In this document: positions 8,284 to 16,986 of the stretch, one piece after another
How the letters are laid out: each line of letters begins with the position of its first letter
How positions within the stretch are numbered: position 1 is the first letter of the stretch
Origin: Salinigranum halophilum
GTDB taxonomy: Archaea; Halobacteriota; Halobacteria; Halobacteriales; Haloferacaceae
Assembly: GCF_007004735.1 (NCBI RefSeq)
Contig: NZ_SSNL01000008.1
Coordinates: forward strand, 1 to 64,000
Length of the DNA: 64,000 nt
Direction of reading: 5' to 3'
Position numbers and translations under genes: made by a program
The notes under the pieces: model-generated
What the model was told of the DNA's origin: nothing
The model's input: only the letters and a program-made list of their open reading frames with translations
Database searches by the model: none

Positions 8284-8946
8284 CTACTCCGCCGTGTCAG
8301 CGCCGCTGCTCACGGTGACCTGTGCGGGGCGGATGACCTTCTCGGCCATCTCGTAGCCCGGCTGGTAGAGGTCGACGACGGTTCCCGCGGGTTGCTCGGC
8401 GTCGACGCGGAGCATCACCTCGTGGCGGTGGGGGTCGACCTCGTCGCCCGGCTGTGGCTCGATGACGGTGACGTTCTCGCCTTCGAGGACCCGGTCGAGT
8501 TCGGTGAGCGTCGACTCGATTCCGGGACGGATGTCGGCCTCCTCGTCCTGGTCGAGCGCACGGACGAGGTTGTCCCGAACGGGGACGAGACGTTCGACGA
8601 GGTCTTCGGTCGCCCGCGCTTTGATCTGCTCTTGCTTCTTCTTCGTCCGCTTCTTGTAGTTCTGAAAGTCCGCCTGCTTCCGGGTCAGCTTCGACCGTGC
8701 GTCGTCCAGAGCGGCTTCGAGTTCGGCGACCCGTCCTTCGAGTGCCGCGACGTCCTCGGCGAGCGTCTCGTCCACCTCGGCGACCTCACTGGCGAGGCCA
8801 GTCTCCGTCGACGCCTCCGCGGTGGCGGCGTCAGCGTCGTCACCTGTCGACTCGTCGTCCGGGGCGGCCGTCTCGCCGTTGACTGCGGGCCCCGATTCGA
8901 CGTCCTCGGCGGCCGCGTCGGCGTCCATGTCGGCGTCGTCGCTCAT
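8284..8946 (-). CDS. grpE: Nucleotide exchange factor GrpE
   Basis: The 220-residue product releases ADP from DnaK. An Asp/Glu/Ala-rich N-terminal tail (about 50 residues) is followed by a long coiled coil (EVDETLAEDVAALEGRVAEL...KLTRKQADFQNYKKR) and the C-terminal beta domain ending EMAEKVIRPAQVTVS. QADFQNYKKR is the classic GrpE signature. CTTAAG at 8971-8976, about 27 bases upstream of the ATG at 8946, indicates a leaderless start. It is first in the minus-strand heat-shock cluster, separated from dnaK by a 278-base gap with a palindrome. Confidence 0.95.
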   Translation of the reverse strand: MSDDADMDADAAAEDVESGPAVNGETAAPDDESTGDDADAATAEASTETGLASEVAEVDETLAEDVAALEGRVAELEAALDDARSKLTRKQADFQNYKKRTKKKQEQIKARATEDLVERLVPVRDNLVRALDQDEEADIRPGIESTLTELDRVLEGENVTVIEPQPGDEVDPHRHEVMLRVDAEQPAGTVVDLYQPGYEMAEKVIRPAQVTVSSGADTAE

Positions 8947-9014
8947 GCCTGGACGAAGTGACCGACGAGGCTTAAGGCTGTAGAAACGTTCCGGCGCTCG
9001 GGCGCACCCGCTTG

Positions 9015-9752
9015 CTACTGGTACATCCCGAGCGGTCGCGCCTGCGTGCTCTCGTCGCCCGCCTCCTGCATCCGCTTCGCGAGGCGCTCCTTGGCGGCCC
9101 GAATCTCCTCTGCGCGGTCGACGAGGCTGTCCGTGCCGACCTCGAGGCCGGTCAGCGGTTCGATACCCTCTCTGATGAGAATCCGGGCGGCCTCGGGGTC
9201 GGGGAACCGCGGGTCCGACTCCACGACCAGACCGACGGCGGCCCGGCCGTGTTCGACGGCGTCGTTCAACAGGGCTCCTGTCGGACCCGAGACGAGTCCG
9301 GTCTCGTCCGGGGCGGTGATGTCGGCCGCTTCGAGTCGCTCGAGGCCGTCGCCGACGCCGACCCCGTACATCGCCGGCGGTGCGTCGGACTTCTCCCGGC
9401 CGATACCCGAGAGGTAGATGGGGAACACCCCGTCGTCGTCGAACCAGCCGCCGATACAGTCCGCGAACTCCTGGGCGGCCGCCGGCGAGATGGGGACGTC
9501 GCTCTGGAGGACGAGGAGGTTCCGTTCGGTGTCGGCGTACAGCCGGACGGGCGGGTGGAGGGTCGCGTCTCCCTCCTGGTAGACGGCCACCTTCGGGAGG
9601 GCATCGCAGTGGACGTTCGCGTAGTGAGTCATCGCGAACTCCTCGACGAGGTGGTCGGCCGCGATCTTCCCGACGAGTCCGACCCCGGGCAGACCCTCGA
9701 CCATCGTCGGCGCGTCCAGTTCGAGGGGTTCGAGTACGTCTACGTGTGCCAT
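9015..9752 (-). CDS. PAC2 family protein (proteasome assembly chaperone-like)
   Basis: This 245-residue member of the archaeal PAC2 (PbaB-type) family is implicated in proteasome assembly or protein binding. It starts MAHVDVLEPLELDAPTMVEG, with the family motif EGLPGVGLVGKIAADHL, and ends in a charged helix (RAEEIRAAKERLAKRM). The start at 9752 was chosen over the frame's opening at 9869 because a GTTAAC TATA-like element lies about 27 bases upstream. The precise role is inferred from family only. Confidence 0.88.
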   Translation of the reverse strand: MAHVDVLEPLELDAPTMVEGLPGVGLVGKIAADHLVEEFAMTHYANVHCDALPKVAVYQEGDATLHPPVRLYADTERNLLVLQSDVPISPAAAQEFADCIGGWFDDDGVFPIYLSGIGREKSDAPPAMYGVGVGDGLERLEAADITAPDETGLVSGPTGALLNDAVEHGRAAVGLVVESDPRFPDPEAARILIREGIEPLTGLEVGTDSLVDRAEEIRAAKERLAKRMQEAGDESTQARPLGMYQ

Positions 9753-9999
9753 GCCTGACGCTACACGCGGGAGTCGGTTAACGCTGCGGGCGGGTGAGCG
9801 GGACGCGTGCAGTGGGTATTCGTCTGAGTGAGTCCGCGGGGTCGTCGTCACGCGGGAGCCAGTGGACACAGCGACGCACCGTGCGGTCGCTGTCCCGCCG
9901 TTCGCCCGTCCCGCACCACCGCCACGGCATCGACGCTCACCGTCGTGGACGAGTGGACGCCCTCGCCTCGAACACCGCCTCGCTCGACAGCGACGACGC

Positions 10000-10006
10000 T
10001 TTTATC
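10000..10006 (+). promoter_or_regulatory. TATA element of the XPB helicase gene
   Basis: TTTTATC lies 24-30 bases ahead of the GTG at 10030. This spacing predicts transcription starting at the start codon (leaderless) and decides the GTG start over the open frame that begins at 9862. Confidence 0.6.
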
Positions 10007-10029
10007 CCTCGCCCGACTACGCTGGCGCA

Positions 10030-11370
10030 GTGACTACGCTCTCGTTCGAGGACGGCACCGTTCGCGTCGACGACCCACCCGCCGGTCTCTCGCTGCCCTT
10101 CCTCGAGACGGACCCGCGTTCGGGCACCGCTCGTGCCCCCGCGTTCCGCTACAGCGCCCTGCGGGACGTCCTCGACAGCCGCGACGACGTGTACGACGAC
10201 CACCTCGCGTCGTGGCCCGCGCTCTCGCTCTCGACGTCGTACGACCTCCGCGAGTACCAGCGCGACGCCCTCGACGCCTGGCGGCGCGCCGACCATCGGG
10301 GCGTGGTCGAACTCCCGACGGGCGCGGGCAAGACCGTCGTCGCCATCGCCGCGATGGTCACGCTGGACCTGCCGACGCTCGTCGTGGTGCCCACCATCGA
10401 CCTCCTGAATCAGTGGCGTCGTGAACTCGAGGCCGAGTTCGACGTCGAGGTCGGCCAGTTCGGCGGCGGACAGCAGCGCCAGGCACCCATCACGGTCTCG
10501 ACGTACGACTCGGCGTATCTCCGTGCGGACGAAATCGGCGACCAGTTCGGCCTCGTCGTCTTCGACGAGGTCCACCACCTGGGCGGCGAGGGGTACCAGG
10601 ACATCGCCCGGTTGCTCGCCGCGCCCGCCCGCCTCGGCCTGACGGCGACGTTCGAGCGACCCGACGGCGCACACGAGGCCGTCGAGCGACTCGTCGGCCC
10701 CCGGGTCTTCGCGCTCGACGTCGACGACCTCGCCGGCGAACACCTCGCCGACTACGACATCAAGCGCATCGAGGTGTCGCTCTCCGAGGCGGAGCGACGG
10801 CAGTACGACGAGGCCCAGGAGACGTTCGTCGACTACCTTCGAACTTCGAACCTCGACATGCGGTCGGGCGCGGACTACCAGAAACTCGTGATGCGGTCGG
10901 GGAACGACCCCCGCGCCCGTGAGGCCCTCCTCGCCAAACAACGCGCCCGCCGGGTGATGATGAACGCCGACGCCAAGGTCGACGCCCTCGCGGACATCCT
11001 CGACCGCCACCGCGACGACCGCGTCATCGTCTTCACCGCCCACACCGACCTCGTCTACCGTCTCTCCGAGCGGTTTCTCCTCCCCGCGGTCACGAACGAG
11101 ACCGGTGCTGGAGAGCGCCGCGAGATACTGGAGCGGTTCAGAGAGGGGACCTACTCGCGGGTGGTGACGGCGAACGTCCTCGACGAGGGGGTGGACGTCC
11201 CCGACGCGAACGTCGCGTGCGTCCTCTCGGGGTCGGGGTCGGAGCGCGAGTTCACACAGCGGCTGGGTCGTATCCTCCGCCCGAAGTCGGACGGGGGGCG
11301 GGCGCTCCTGTACGAGGTCGTCACCGAAGAGACCACGGAGGAGAACGTCGCCGCCCGGCGGAGAGGCTAG
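10030..11370 (+). CDS. rad25: XPB/Rad25-type DNA repair helicase
   Basis: This 446-residue superfamily 2 DNA helicase belongs to the archaeal XPB family, which opens DNA around lesions for nucleotide excision repair. From the GTG start: Walker A LPTGAGKT at 95-102, DEVHH (motif II) at 179-183, motif III LTATFER at about 204, and C-terminal motifs VIVFTAHTD and QRLGRILRP (motif VI, arginine finger). The N-terminal damage-recognition domain is short, as in archaeal XPB. The next gene encodes Bax1, its known nuclease partner, in the same direction. Confidence 0.92.
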   Translation: MTTLSFEDGTVRVDDPPAGLSLPFLETDPRSGTARAPAFRYSALRDVLDSRDDVYDDHLASWPALSLSTSYDLREYQRDALDAWRRADHRGVVELPTGAGKTVVAIAAMVTLDLPTLVVVPTIDLLNQWRRELEAEFDVEVGQFGGGQQRQAPITVSTYDSAYLRADEIGDQFGLVVFDEVHHLGGEGYQDIARLLAAPARLGLTATFERPDGAHEAVERLVGPRVFALDVDDLAGEHLADYDIKRIEVSLSEAERRQYDEAQETFVDYLRTSNLDMRSGADYQKLVMRSGNDPRAREALLAKQRARRVMMNADAKVDALADILDRHRDDRVIVFTAHTDLVYRLSERFLLPAVTNETGAGERREILERFREGTYSRVVTANVLDEGVDVPDANVACVLSGSGSEREFTQRLGRILRPKSDGGRALLYEVVTEETTEENVAARRRG

Positions 11371-11544
11371 TGGGCGACTACTAACTAGACCGACCGCTTC
11401 GGGCGGCGTCTCGTCGCCGAAATCACCGACGCCCGCGTCCCCTCGTCACGACTGCACAGCGGTCAGCGTGCGTCGGATTGTGCGTTTGCACCGGCCGGAG
11501 CGCAGTCCCACGACCTTTTGTCGCTCAGTCGCCTCGGTCGAGTC

Positions 11545-13089
11545 GTGCTCACGAAGGACCTCCTCCGCGTCTCCCGCCGGGGCGGCGGCTACCGTCCGCA
11601 GTTCGTCGACCGGGAGGAGCGACCGCTCGCCGCGGCGGTGCTCGGACGCTACCGCGACCACGTCGGCGAGACGCGCGCCGCACTGGATGCGGCGCTGGCG
11701 GAACTCGAACGCGAGGCCGACGACTTCAAACTCGTCCGGGGGTTCGCGGCGCTGCTCGACAGGGAGGCGACGTTCGAGACGCGCGCGCCAGTGCCGCCCG
11801 AGCGGGTGCGTCGAGCGGTGTTCGAGGCGAGCGAGGCGGTCGGTGTCGCCAGCGAGACCGAACGGACGCGGGCGCTCTCACAGGCGGCCGGGTCGCTCGG
11901 TCTCACTGTCGCGGCGGTCGACGAGTCGCTGTACGCCGACCGGGAGGTGAATCAGGTCATGACCCGGTTCGACTCGCCGTGGAGCCCCGACGACCTCGTC
12001 GACCGGTACAACCTCTCGCTCGCACAGACCGCCCTGTTCGACGCGACCGAGGTCCGGCTCCGGTCGTCGGACCCGAGGGCGCTCGTCTCGGCGGTCAAAC
12101 GGCTCCGGCTGATGTACGAGATTCGGAACGTGTCGGGCGAGCGGGAGGTCGTGGTCACCGGTCCGGACGCGCTCTTCCGCCGCACGCGACGGTACGGGAC
12201 GGCGTTCGCCCGGCTCCTCCGAACCGCCGCGAAGGCGTCGGAGTGGCGACTCGAGGCGACAATCGACGACCGCGGGACCGAGCGCGAACTCCGTCTCTCG
12301 GACGCCGACCTCACCCTCCCGGACGACGACCCGCTCGCCGAGCCGACGTTCGATAGCGGCGTCGAGGCGGACTTCGCCGCGCGGTTCGAGACGCTCGACC
12401 TCGACTGGGAGCTCACACGAGAGCCCGAGGCGCTGGCGACCGGGACTCGAGTGATGATCCCCGACTTCGCGTTCGACTACCGACCCGCGGGGTCGGCCGC
12501 TGAGGCGACCGAGTTCGATTCGAACGTCGAAGGCTTCCGCGTCTACTTCGAAATAATGGGTTTCTGGACGCCCGAGTACGTGTCGAAGAAACTCGCTCAA
12601 CTGGATGACGTCGAGGAGGTCGAACTCCTCGTCGCCGTCGACGAGTCGCTCGGCGTCGGCGAGGCGGTCGAAGCGCGGGACCACCGGGTGGTCTCGTACT
12701 CGGGTCGCGTCCGGGTAAAAGACGTCGTCGACGTGCTCCGGACGTACGAGTCCGACCTGGTCGCGGCGGCGGCAGCGTCGCTTCCGACCCGGCTCGCCCT
12801 CGATGACGACGCGGTGTCGCTGTCCACGCTCGCAGAGCGCCACGGCGTGAGCGAGGACGCGCTCGACGCCGTTTCGTTCCCCGAACACGAGCGCGTGGGC
12901 GGCACGCTCGTCCGCCCTGACGTACTCGAGCGCGTGCGCACGGAGGTCGAGGTCGGGATGTCGCTCGCGGACGTCGAGGACGTGCTGGCCGCCGTCGGAC
13001 TTGGAGACACCAGCGCCGTGCTCTCCCGACTGGGCTATCGCGTCGAGTGGGAGGGGCTCGGTGGCGGCGTCCTCCGGGAGAAGGCGTAG
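11545..13089 (+). CDS. bax1: Bax1 nuclease (DUF790), partner of XPB
   Basis: The 514-residue DUF790/Bax1 protein is the structure-specific nuclease that binds archaeal XPB. LTKDLLRVSR at the N-terminus is the family start. The nuclease-like region contains MIPDFAF (Asp), YFEIMGFWTPEYVSKK (Glu...Lys), matching the PD-(D/E)xK layout. The GTG at 11545 is preceded by a CCTTTTG TATA-like stretch about 28 bases upstream, giving a leaderless start; the frame is open 27 bases earlier. It lies 174 bases after the helicase and ends 8 bases from a convergent gene. Confidence 0.88.
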   Translation: MLTKDLLRVSRRGGGYRPQFVDREERPLAAAVLGRYRDHVGETRAALDAALAELEREADDFKLVRGFAALLDREATFETRAPVPPERVRRAVFEASEAVGVASETERTRALSQAAGSLGLTVAAVDESLYADREVNQVMTRFDSPWSPDDLVDRYNLSLAQTALFDATEVRLRSSDPRALVSAVKRLRLMYEIRNVSGEREVVVTGPDALFRRTRRYGTAFARLLRTAAKASEWRLEATIDDRGTERELRLSDADLTLPDDDPLAEPTFDSGVEADFAARFETLDLDWELTREPEALATGTRVMIPDFAFDYRPAGSAAEATEFDSNVEGFRVYFEIMGFWTPEYVSKKLAQLDDVEEVELLVAVDESLGVGEAVEARDHRVVSYSGRVRVKDVVDVLRTYESDLVAAAAASLPTRLALDDDAVSLSTLAERHGVSEDALDAVSFPEHERVGGTLVRPDVLERVRTEVEVGMSLADVEDVLAAVGLGDTSAVLSRLGYRVEWEGLGGGVLREKA

Positions 13090-13096
13090 CGACGGC

Positions 13097-13609
13097 TCAC
13101 TCCGGAAGCGACTCCTGAGTGCCTTTCGGCACCACCGACCGGAGTTCGCCGTGGAGATACAGCCCCACCCCGAGTGGCGCGCGCTCACCGGCGACCTCGC
13201 GGGTGGCGATGAGGTATCCCCAGTCGCCGTCCCAGTCGACCTCCTGGTCCTCGCCGGCGGCGAAGCGTTTCGCTTCCGCGGGCGAGAGGGCGACGACGTT
13301 CTTCGTCGCGAGGTGGCCGAACCGCTGGACTGCGACCGTCGTCGGCTTCCAGTGCTCCTGTCGCGTCCGCAGGAACGTCATCCCGAGCCCCTCGACGTTC
13401 GTGGGCGAGGGCGACTCGCCGGCGAACACCCACAGTTTCCCCGCGCCCTTCTCCCAGAACGAGAAGCCTTCGAACGTCTCGGGGGGGATCTCGAACCGTT
13501 CGGCCCACCAGTCGAGCACCTCCGCGCGCGAGGCGCGGCCGGGGACCTCGCGCTCGGTGGGGGTCGCGGGCAACCGGTCGAACCGCTGGCCGTCGTTCTC
13601 GCGGCTCAT
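13097..13609 (-). CDS. PUA-like RNA-binding protein (RsmF C-terminal type), partner of the methyltransferase
   Basis: The 170-residue product is related to the PUA-like C-terminal domain of RsmF/NOL1-type RNA methyltransferases (Methyltranf_PUA; DUF7122-like in haloarchaea, from memory). It contains VEGLGMTFLR, ALSPAEAKRFAAGEDQEVDWD and GVGLYLHGELRSVVPKG. Its ATG at 13609 overlaps the TGA of the upstream methyltransferase by ATGA, so the two are translationally coupled and probably form one functional enzyme. It has no catalytic residues and most likely positions the RNA. Confidence 0.78.
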   Translation of the reverse strand: MSRENDGQRFDRLPATPTEREVPGRASRAEVLDWWAERFEIPPETFEGFSFWEKGAGKLWVFAGESPSPTNVEGLGMTFLRTRQEHWKPTTVAVQRFGHLATKNVVALSPAEAKRFAAGEDQEVDWDGDWGYLIATREVAGERAPLGVGLYLHGELRSVVPKGTQESLPE

Positions 13610-14511
13610 CCCGTCACCTCCAGCTTCGCACAGAAGAAGCCGCCCGTGTCGTTCTGGTGGGGGTAGACGCGGTGGGCCTTCGCGACAGTGGGGTCGAACT
13701 CCTCGCCCTCCCACTCGGTGACGCCCGGCGACGTCTCCAGTCCGACGTCGAAGTCGACGAGGCGGCAGTCCTCCTCGCTGAGGACGTGGTCGAGGACGGC
13801 CTCGTTCTCCTCGGGCGCGAACGTGCAGGTCGAGTAGACGACGGTGCCGCCCTCGCGGGTGGCCTGGACCGCGCGCTTGAGAATTCCCTTCTGGATGCCG
13901 GCGACCTGGTGGACGTGGTCGAGCGTCCAGTCGTCGAGGGCGGTGGGGTTCTTGCGACACGTCCCCTCACAGGAACAGGGCGCGTCGACGATGGCGCGGT
14001 CGAACGACTCGAAGGCGAGCGGCTTGAGCGAGAAGTTCCGCGCGTCCTGGTTCGTGACGACGAGGTTCGTCACACCGAGACGCTCGGCGTTGTGCCGGAG
14101 CGCCGACAGTCGTCCGAGGTTGTTGTCGTTGCCGACGAGCGTTCCCTCGTCTCCCATCAGCGCCGCGAGTTGCGTCGTCTTCGACCCCGGTGCGGCGCAG
14201 GCGTCCCAGACTCGGTCGCCCGGCTGGGGGTCGAGGACGGTCGCAGGGAGTGCGGAGACCGCCTCCTGTCCGTGGACCCACCCGAGGAAGTACGGCCAGG
14301 TCCGTCCGGCTTTCCCCTCCAGTGTGAGCAGGTCGGGGTTCCAGTCGGTCGCTTCGTAGGCGATTCCCTCCTCGTCGAACGCGGCGCACACCCGGTCGCG
14401 GTCGGCCTTGATGGTGTTCACCCGGACCGCGTAGGGAAGCGGTCGCTCGCAGGCCTCGCGGAAGGCCTCGCGGCCGTCGACGAGCGGTTCGTAGCGGTCG
14501 AGCGGGTTCAC
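13606..14511 (-). CDS. RsmB/NOP2-family RNA (cytosine-5) methyltransferase
   Basis: This SAM-dependent methyltransferase acts on cytosine in tRNA or rRNA. From the chosen GTG at 14511 it has 301 residues: an RNA-binding N-terminal part (LPYAVRVNTIKADRDRV), then motif I DACAAPGSKTTQLA, motif IV DAPCSCEGTCRKN and motif VI YSTCTFAPEENE. The two cysteines in IV and VI are the release and nucleophile residues. The frame is open to 14616, so an earlier start is possible. The C-terminal PUA domain found in related single-chain enzymes is encoded by the next, overlapping gene. Confidence 0.9.
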   Translation of the reverse strand: MNPLDRYEPLVDGREAFREACERPLPYAVRVNTIKADRDRVCAAFDEEGIAYEATDWNPDLLTLEGKAGRTWPYFLGWVHGQEAVSALPATVLDPQPGDRVWDACAAPGSKTTQLAALMGDEGTLVGNDNNLGRLSALRHNAERLGVTNLVVTNQDARNFSLKPLAFESFDRAIVDAPCSCEGTCRKNPTALDDWTLDHVHQVAGIQKGILKRAVQATREGGTVVYSTCTFAPEENEAVLDHVLSEEDCRLVDFDVGLETSPGVTEWEGEEFDPTVAKAHRVYPHQNDTGGFFCAKLEVTG

Positions 14512-14693
14512 GTCGGGCTGCCCCCTCGTGGCGACGCGACGGACCGCCGAACGGCCGGAGTCATACGCCGGCTTCGACGGGTGTGCGTTTGTGGGTTTCG
14601 GAGTGGGTGAGTGCAACCGAGCCGCCCGTCCGCCCGCTCCCCCCTCCAGCGCAGAGGGAAACGACCAACAGGCCGGGCGTCGACAGTGACAGT

Positions 14694-14861
14694 ATGACCG
14701 ACACGAACGAGTCCGACGAGACGCCCGAAGCCGTCGCGGCGTTCATCGACGCCGCAGAGGACATCTACTACGAGTACAACGAGGGCTACCTGGACCCCGA
14801 CGCCGCGCTCTCGCGTCTCGGAGACCACGTCGCCGAACTCAGAGACACCTACGAGGACTGA
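14694..14861 (+). CDS. Small acidic helical protein, unknown function
   Basis: The 55-residue product begins MTDTNESDETPEAVAAFID and contains EDIYYEYNEGYLDPDAALSRL, an acidic helix-rich sequence without motifs I can name. The composition is typical of haloarchaeal proteins and codon third positions are G/C-rich, which supports coding. It is a single gene between convergent and divergent neighbours. ATG 14694 is chosen because the open frame before it is unlike haloarchaeal protein. Confidence 0.6.
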   Translation: MTDTNESDETPEAVAAFIDAAEDIYYEYNEGYLDPDAALSRLGDHVAELRDTYED

Positions 14862-14887
14862 GCCTCGACGGCCCGTCTCCGCATGAG

Positions 14888-15262
14888 CTACGACTCCGTC
14901 TCGGAAGCGGTCTCCGAGAGCGGCTCGATGCGGAAGACGTAGCCCGCGAAGACGTCGTCGAGACGGGCGGGGCCTTCCTCTGCGGTGTGTTCCCGACACA
15001 GGGCTGCCGTCGCTTCGACCGGGCCGTGACCGGTGTCCTCGAGGTATCGCTCGAGCACGAGGAAGGCCGCGGGTTCCTCACAGTCGCGCCGGTGACAGCG
15101 ACGGGGGCCCGTCGCCTGTGCTCGGTCTTCGACCGCGGGCTCACTCGGCGCGTCGGGCTCGGCTTCGTCTCGGCGCTGTCGGGCCTGCTCGATCTCCCGC
15201 TCGCGCTGTCGGCGCGCTTCGTTCCGCGCCTGTTCCTCTCGACCGCGCTTCGTGTCCGCCAT
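14888..15262 (-). CDS. Charged protein with a possible Cys/His zinc site, unknown function
   Basis: The 124-residue product has an N-terminal half that is a charged, likely coiled-coil stretch (ARNEARRQREREIEQARQRR). The C-terminal half holds CHRRDCEEPAAFLVLERYLE and, later, ALCREH, giving three Cys and several His able to bind one zinc. I do not recognise a named family. The ATG at 15262 has no strong leader signal. It is followed 27 bases later by the convergent stop of the small acidic gene. Confidence 0.6.
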   Translation of the reverse strand: MADTKRGREEQARNEARRQREREIEQARQRRDEAEPDAPSEPAVEDRAQATGPRRCHRRDCEEPAAFLVLERYLEDTGHGPVEATAALCREHTAEEGPARLDDVFAGYVFRIEPLSETASETES

Positions 15263-15327
15263 ACGTCATGACCTGCGTGAGAGTACATAACACTAGGGTC
15301 GGCGACCGGACGGCGGAACGCGACGGC

Positions 15328-16134
15328 TCAGTCGCCGATGAGGCCGCGGATGTGCTCGACGCGGTCGGCGAAGGCCGCGTCGGTCCGCACCCGGGGCCGT
15401 TCGAGCCCGACGGGGACGACCTCGCGGACGCGGCCGGGGTCGGCCGCCATCACGACGACGCGGTCGGCGAGCGTCACCGCCTCCTCGACGTCGTGGGTGA
15501 CGAACAGCACCGTCTTGCCCGTCTCGGCCCACACCTCGAGCAACTCCCCGTGGAGCATGTCACGGGTCTGGGCGTCGACGCTGCCGAACGGCTCGTCCAT
15601 GAGGAGGAGTTCGGGGTCGACCGCGAGCGCACGGGCGATGCCGACGCGCTGTTTCATCCCACCCGACAGCTCCTTCGGGTAGGCGTCGGCGAACCCCGAG
15701 AGCCCGACGAGGTCGATCATCTCGGCGACGCGTCGCTTCCGCTCGGCCCCGTCGACACCCTGTTCTTCGAGCCCGAACGCGACGTTCTCTCGCACCGTTC
15801 GCCACGGGAACAGACCGTACTCCTGAAACACCATCCCCCGGTCGGTGCCCGGGCCGGTGACCGGTTCGCCGTCGAGCAGTACGTCGCCGGTCGTGGGCGT
15901 CTCGAGCCCCGCGATGAGCCGGAAGAGTGTCGTCTTCCCGCAGCCCGACGGACCGACGAGACAGACGAACTCGCCGGTACCGACCGAGAAGTTCACGTCG
16001 GAGAGCGCCTGGACGGTCTGGCGGTCGGAGTCGTACCGTTTGCCGAGGCCGTCGACGACCACCTTCTCTCGCGCCCGTGCGGTCGTCGACGCGTCCGCAT
16101 CAGTGTCGTCGACGTCGGTCTTCGTATCGGTCAT
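15328..16134 (-). CDS. ABC importer ATPase, nitrate/sulfonate/taurine type
   Basis: This 268-residue NrtD/SsuB/TauB-type ATPase powers uptake. It has Walker A GPSGCGKTT, signature LSGGMKQR, Walker B LLLMDEPFGSVDAQTR and switch His FVTHDVEEAV. GLFPWRTVRENVAFGLE is the Q-loop neighbourhood seen in this family. It is the third gene of a minus-strand operon, 11 bases after the permease. The substrate cannot be assigned: nitrate, aliphatic sulfonates, taurine and thiamine precursors share this architecture. Confidence 0.9.
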   Translation of the reverse strand: MTDTKTDVDDTDADASTTARAREKVVVDGLGKRYDSDRQTVQALSDVNFSVGTGEFVCLVGPSGCGKTTLFRLIAGLETPTTGDVLLDGEPVTGPGTDRGMVFQEYGLFPWRTVRENVAFGLEEQGVDGAERKRRVAEMIDLVGLSGFADAYPKELSGGMKQRVGIARALAVDPELLLMDEPFGSVDAQTRDMLHGELLEVWAETGKTVLFVTHDVEEAVTLADRVVVMAADPGRVREVVPVGLERPRVRTDAAFADRVEHIRGLIGD

Positions 16135-16145
16135 CGGCTGTTCCT

Positions 16146-16985
16146 CTAGGCGCGCCACTCGAGAACCCTCCGTTCGACGTTCCGGAAGAGCCCGTCGCTC
16201 GCGAGGAAGACGACGCTGATGACGAGCATGTACGCGACGGAGACGTCCATCTGCAGGTTCTGTGCGGCGTTGATGATCTGGAAGCCCACGCCGGGCGCAC
16301 CGAACAGTTCGGCGGCGACGACGATCATCCAGCACTGACCGATGCTCGTCCGAATCCCGGTCATGAGAGAGGGCGACGCCGCCGGGACGACGACCTTCCG
16401 AATCATGCTGACGTCCGACTCGACACCGAGTGAGCTGGCGACCTCCTTGAGGTGCTGAGGGACGCCTTCGACCCCGGAGTAGGCGTTGTAGAAGTTGATC
16501 CAGAACGCCCCGATGCCGACGATGAACGCCGCGCCCCTGTGGTTGATGCCGATCCAGACGATGGCGAAGGCGATCCACGCCAGCGGCGGAATCGGTCTGA
16601 GGACCCGTGTGACGGGCGTCAGCGCGTCGTCGAGCGTCTCGTTCCAGCCCATCGCGATGCCGAGCGAGATACCGAGCGTCGACCCGACGACGAGGCCCGG
16701 GAGGTAGTGAAAGAGGCTCTGGACGAGTTTCGCGACCATCCGCGTCGCGGGGACCGTGACGCCGAACCCGAGCGAGAGCGTCTCCGCCGCCGTGAGTTCG
16801 GTCACGAACGCGCCGGCGACCGAAAGCGGCGTCGGGAGGAGGTACGCTTTCCCGATAGCGAGGGCGGCCGCCTGCCACGCGAGGAGGAACCCGAGGGTCC
16901 CGACGCCGCCGAGGACGAGTCGTCGAGCGTCGACGCTCTCGAACGAGGGGGTGGACTCCGTTTCGCTCGCGGTGTCGACTGCCAT
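16146..16985 (-). CDS. ABC importer permease, nitrate/sulfonate/taurine type
   Basis: The 279-residue membrane protein has about six hydrophobic segments and the inner-membrane permease motif (EVASSLGVESDVSMIRKVVVPAA region) that contacts the ATPase. After an acidic N-terminus the first membrane segment is LGGVGTLGFLLAWQAAALA. It starts 1 base after the stop of the binding protein gene and ends 11 bases before the ATPase gene, so all three are co-transcribed. Confidence 0.9.
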   Translation of the reverse strand: MAVDTASETESTPSFESVDARRLVLGGVGTLGFLLAWQAAALAIGKAYLLPTPLSVAGAFVTELTAAETLSLGFGVTVPATRMVAKLVQSLFHYLPGLVVGSTLGISLGIAMGWNETLDDALTPVTRVLRPIPPLAWIAFAIVWIGINHRGAAFIVGIGAFWINFYNAYSGVEGVPQHLKEVASSLGVESDVSMIRKVVVPAASPSLMTGIRTSIGQCWMIVVAAELFGAPGVGFQIINAAQNLQMDVSVAYMLVISVVFLASDGLFRNVERRVLEWRA

Positions 16986-16986
16986 C

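Noticed and set aside
15328-16878. 516-residue minus-strand frame fusing arginine-rich sequence to the ABC ATPase
   Set aside because: The first half overlaps the permease in another frame; the ATPase starts at its own ATG at 16134.
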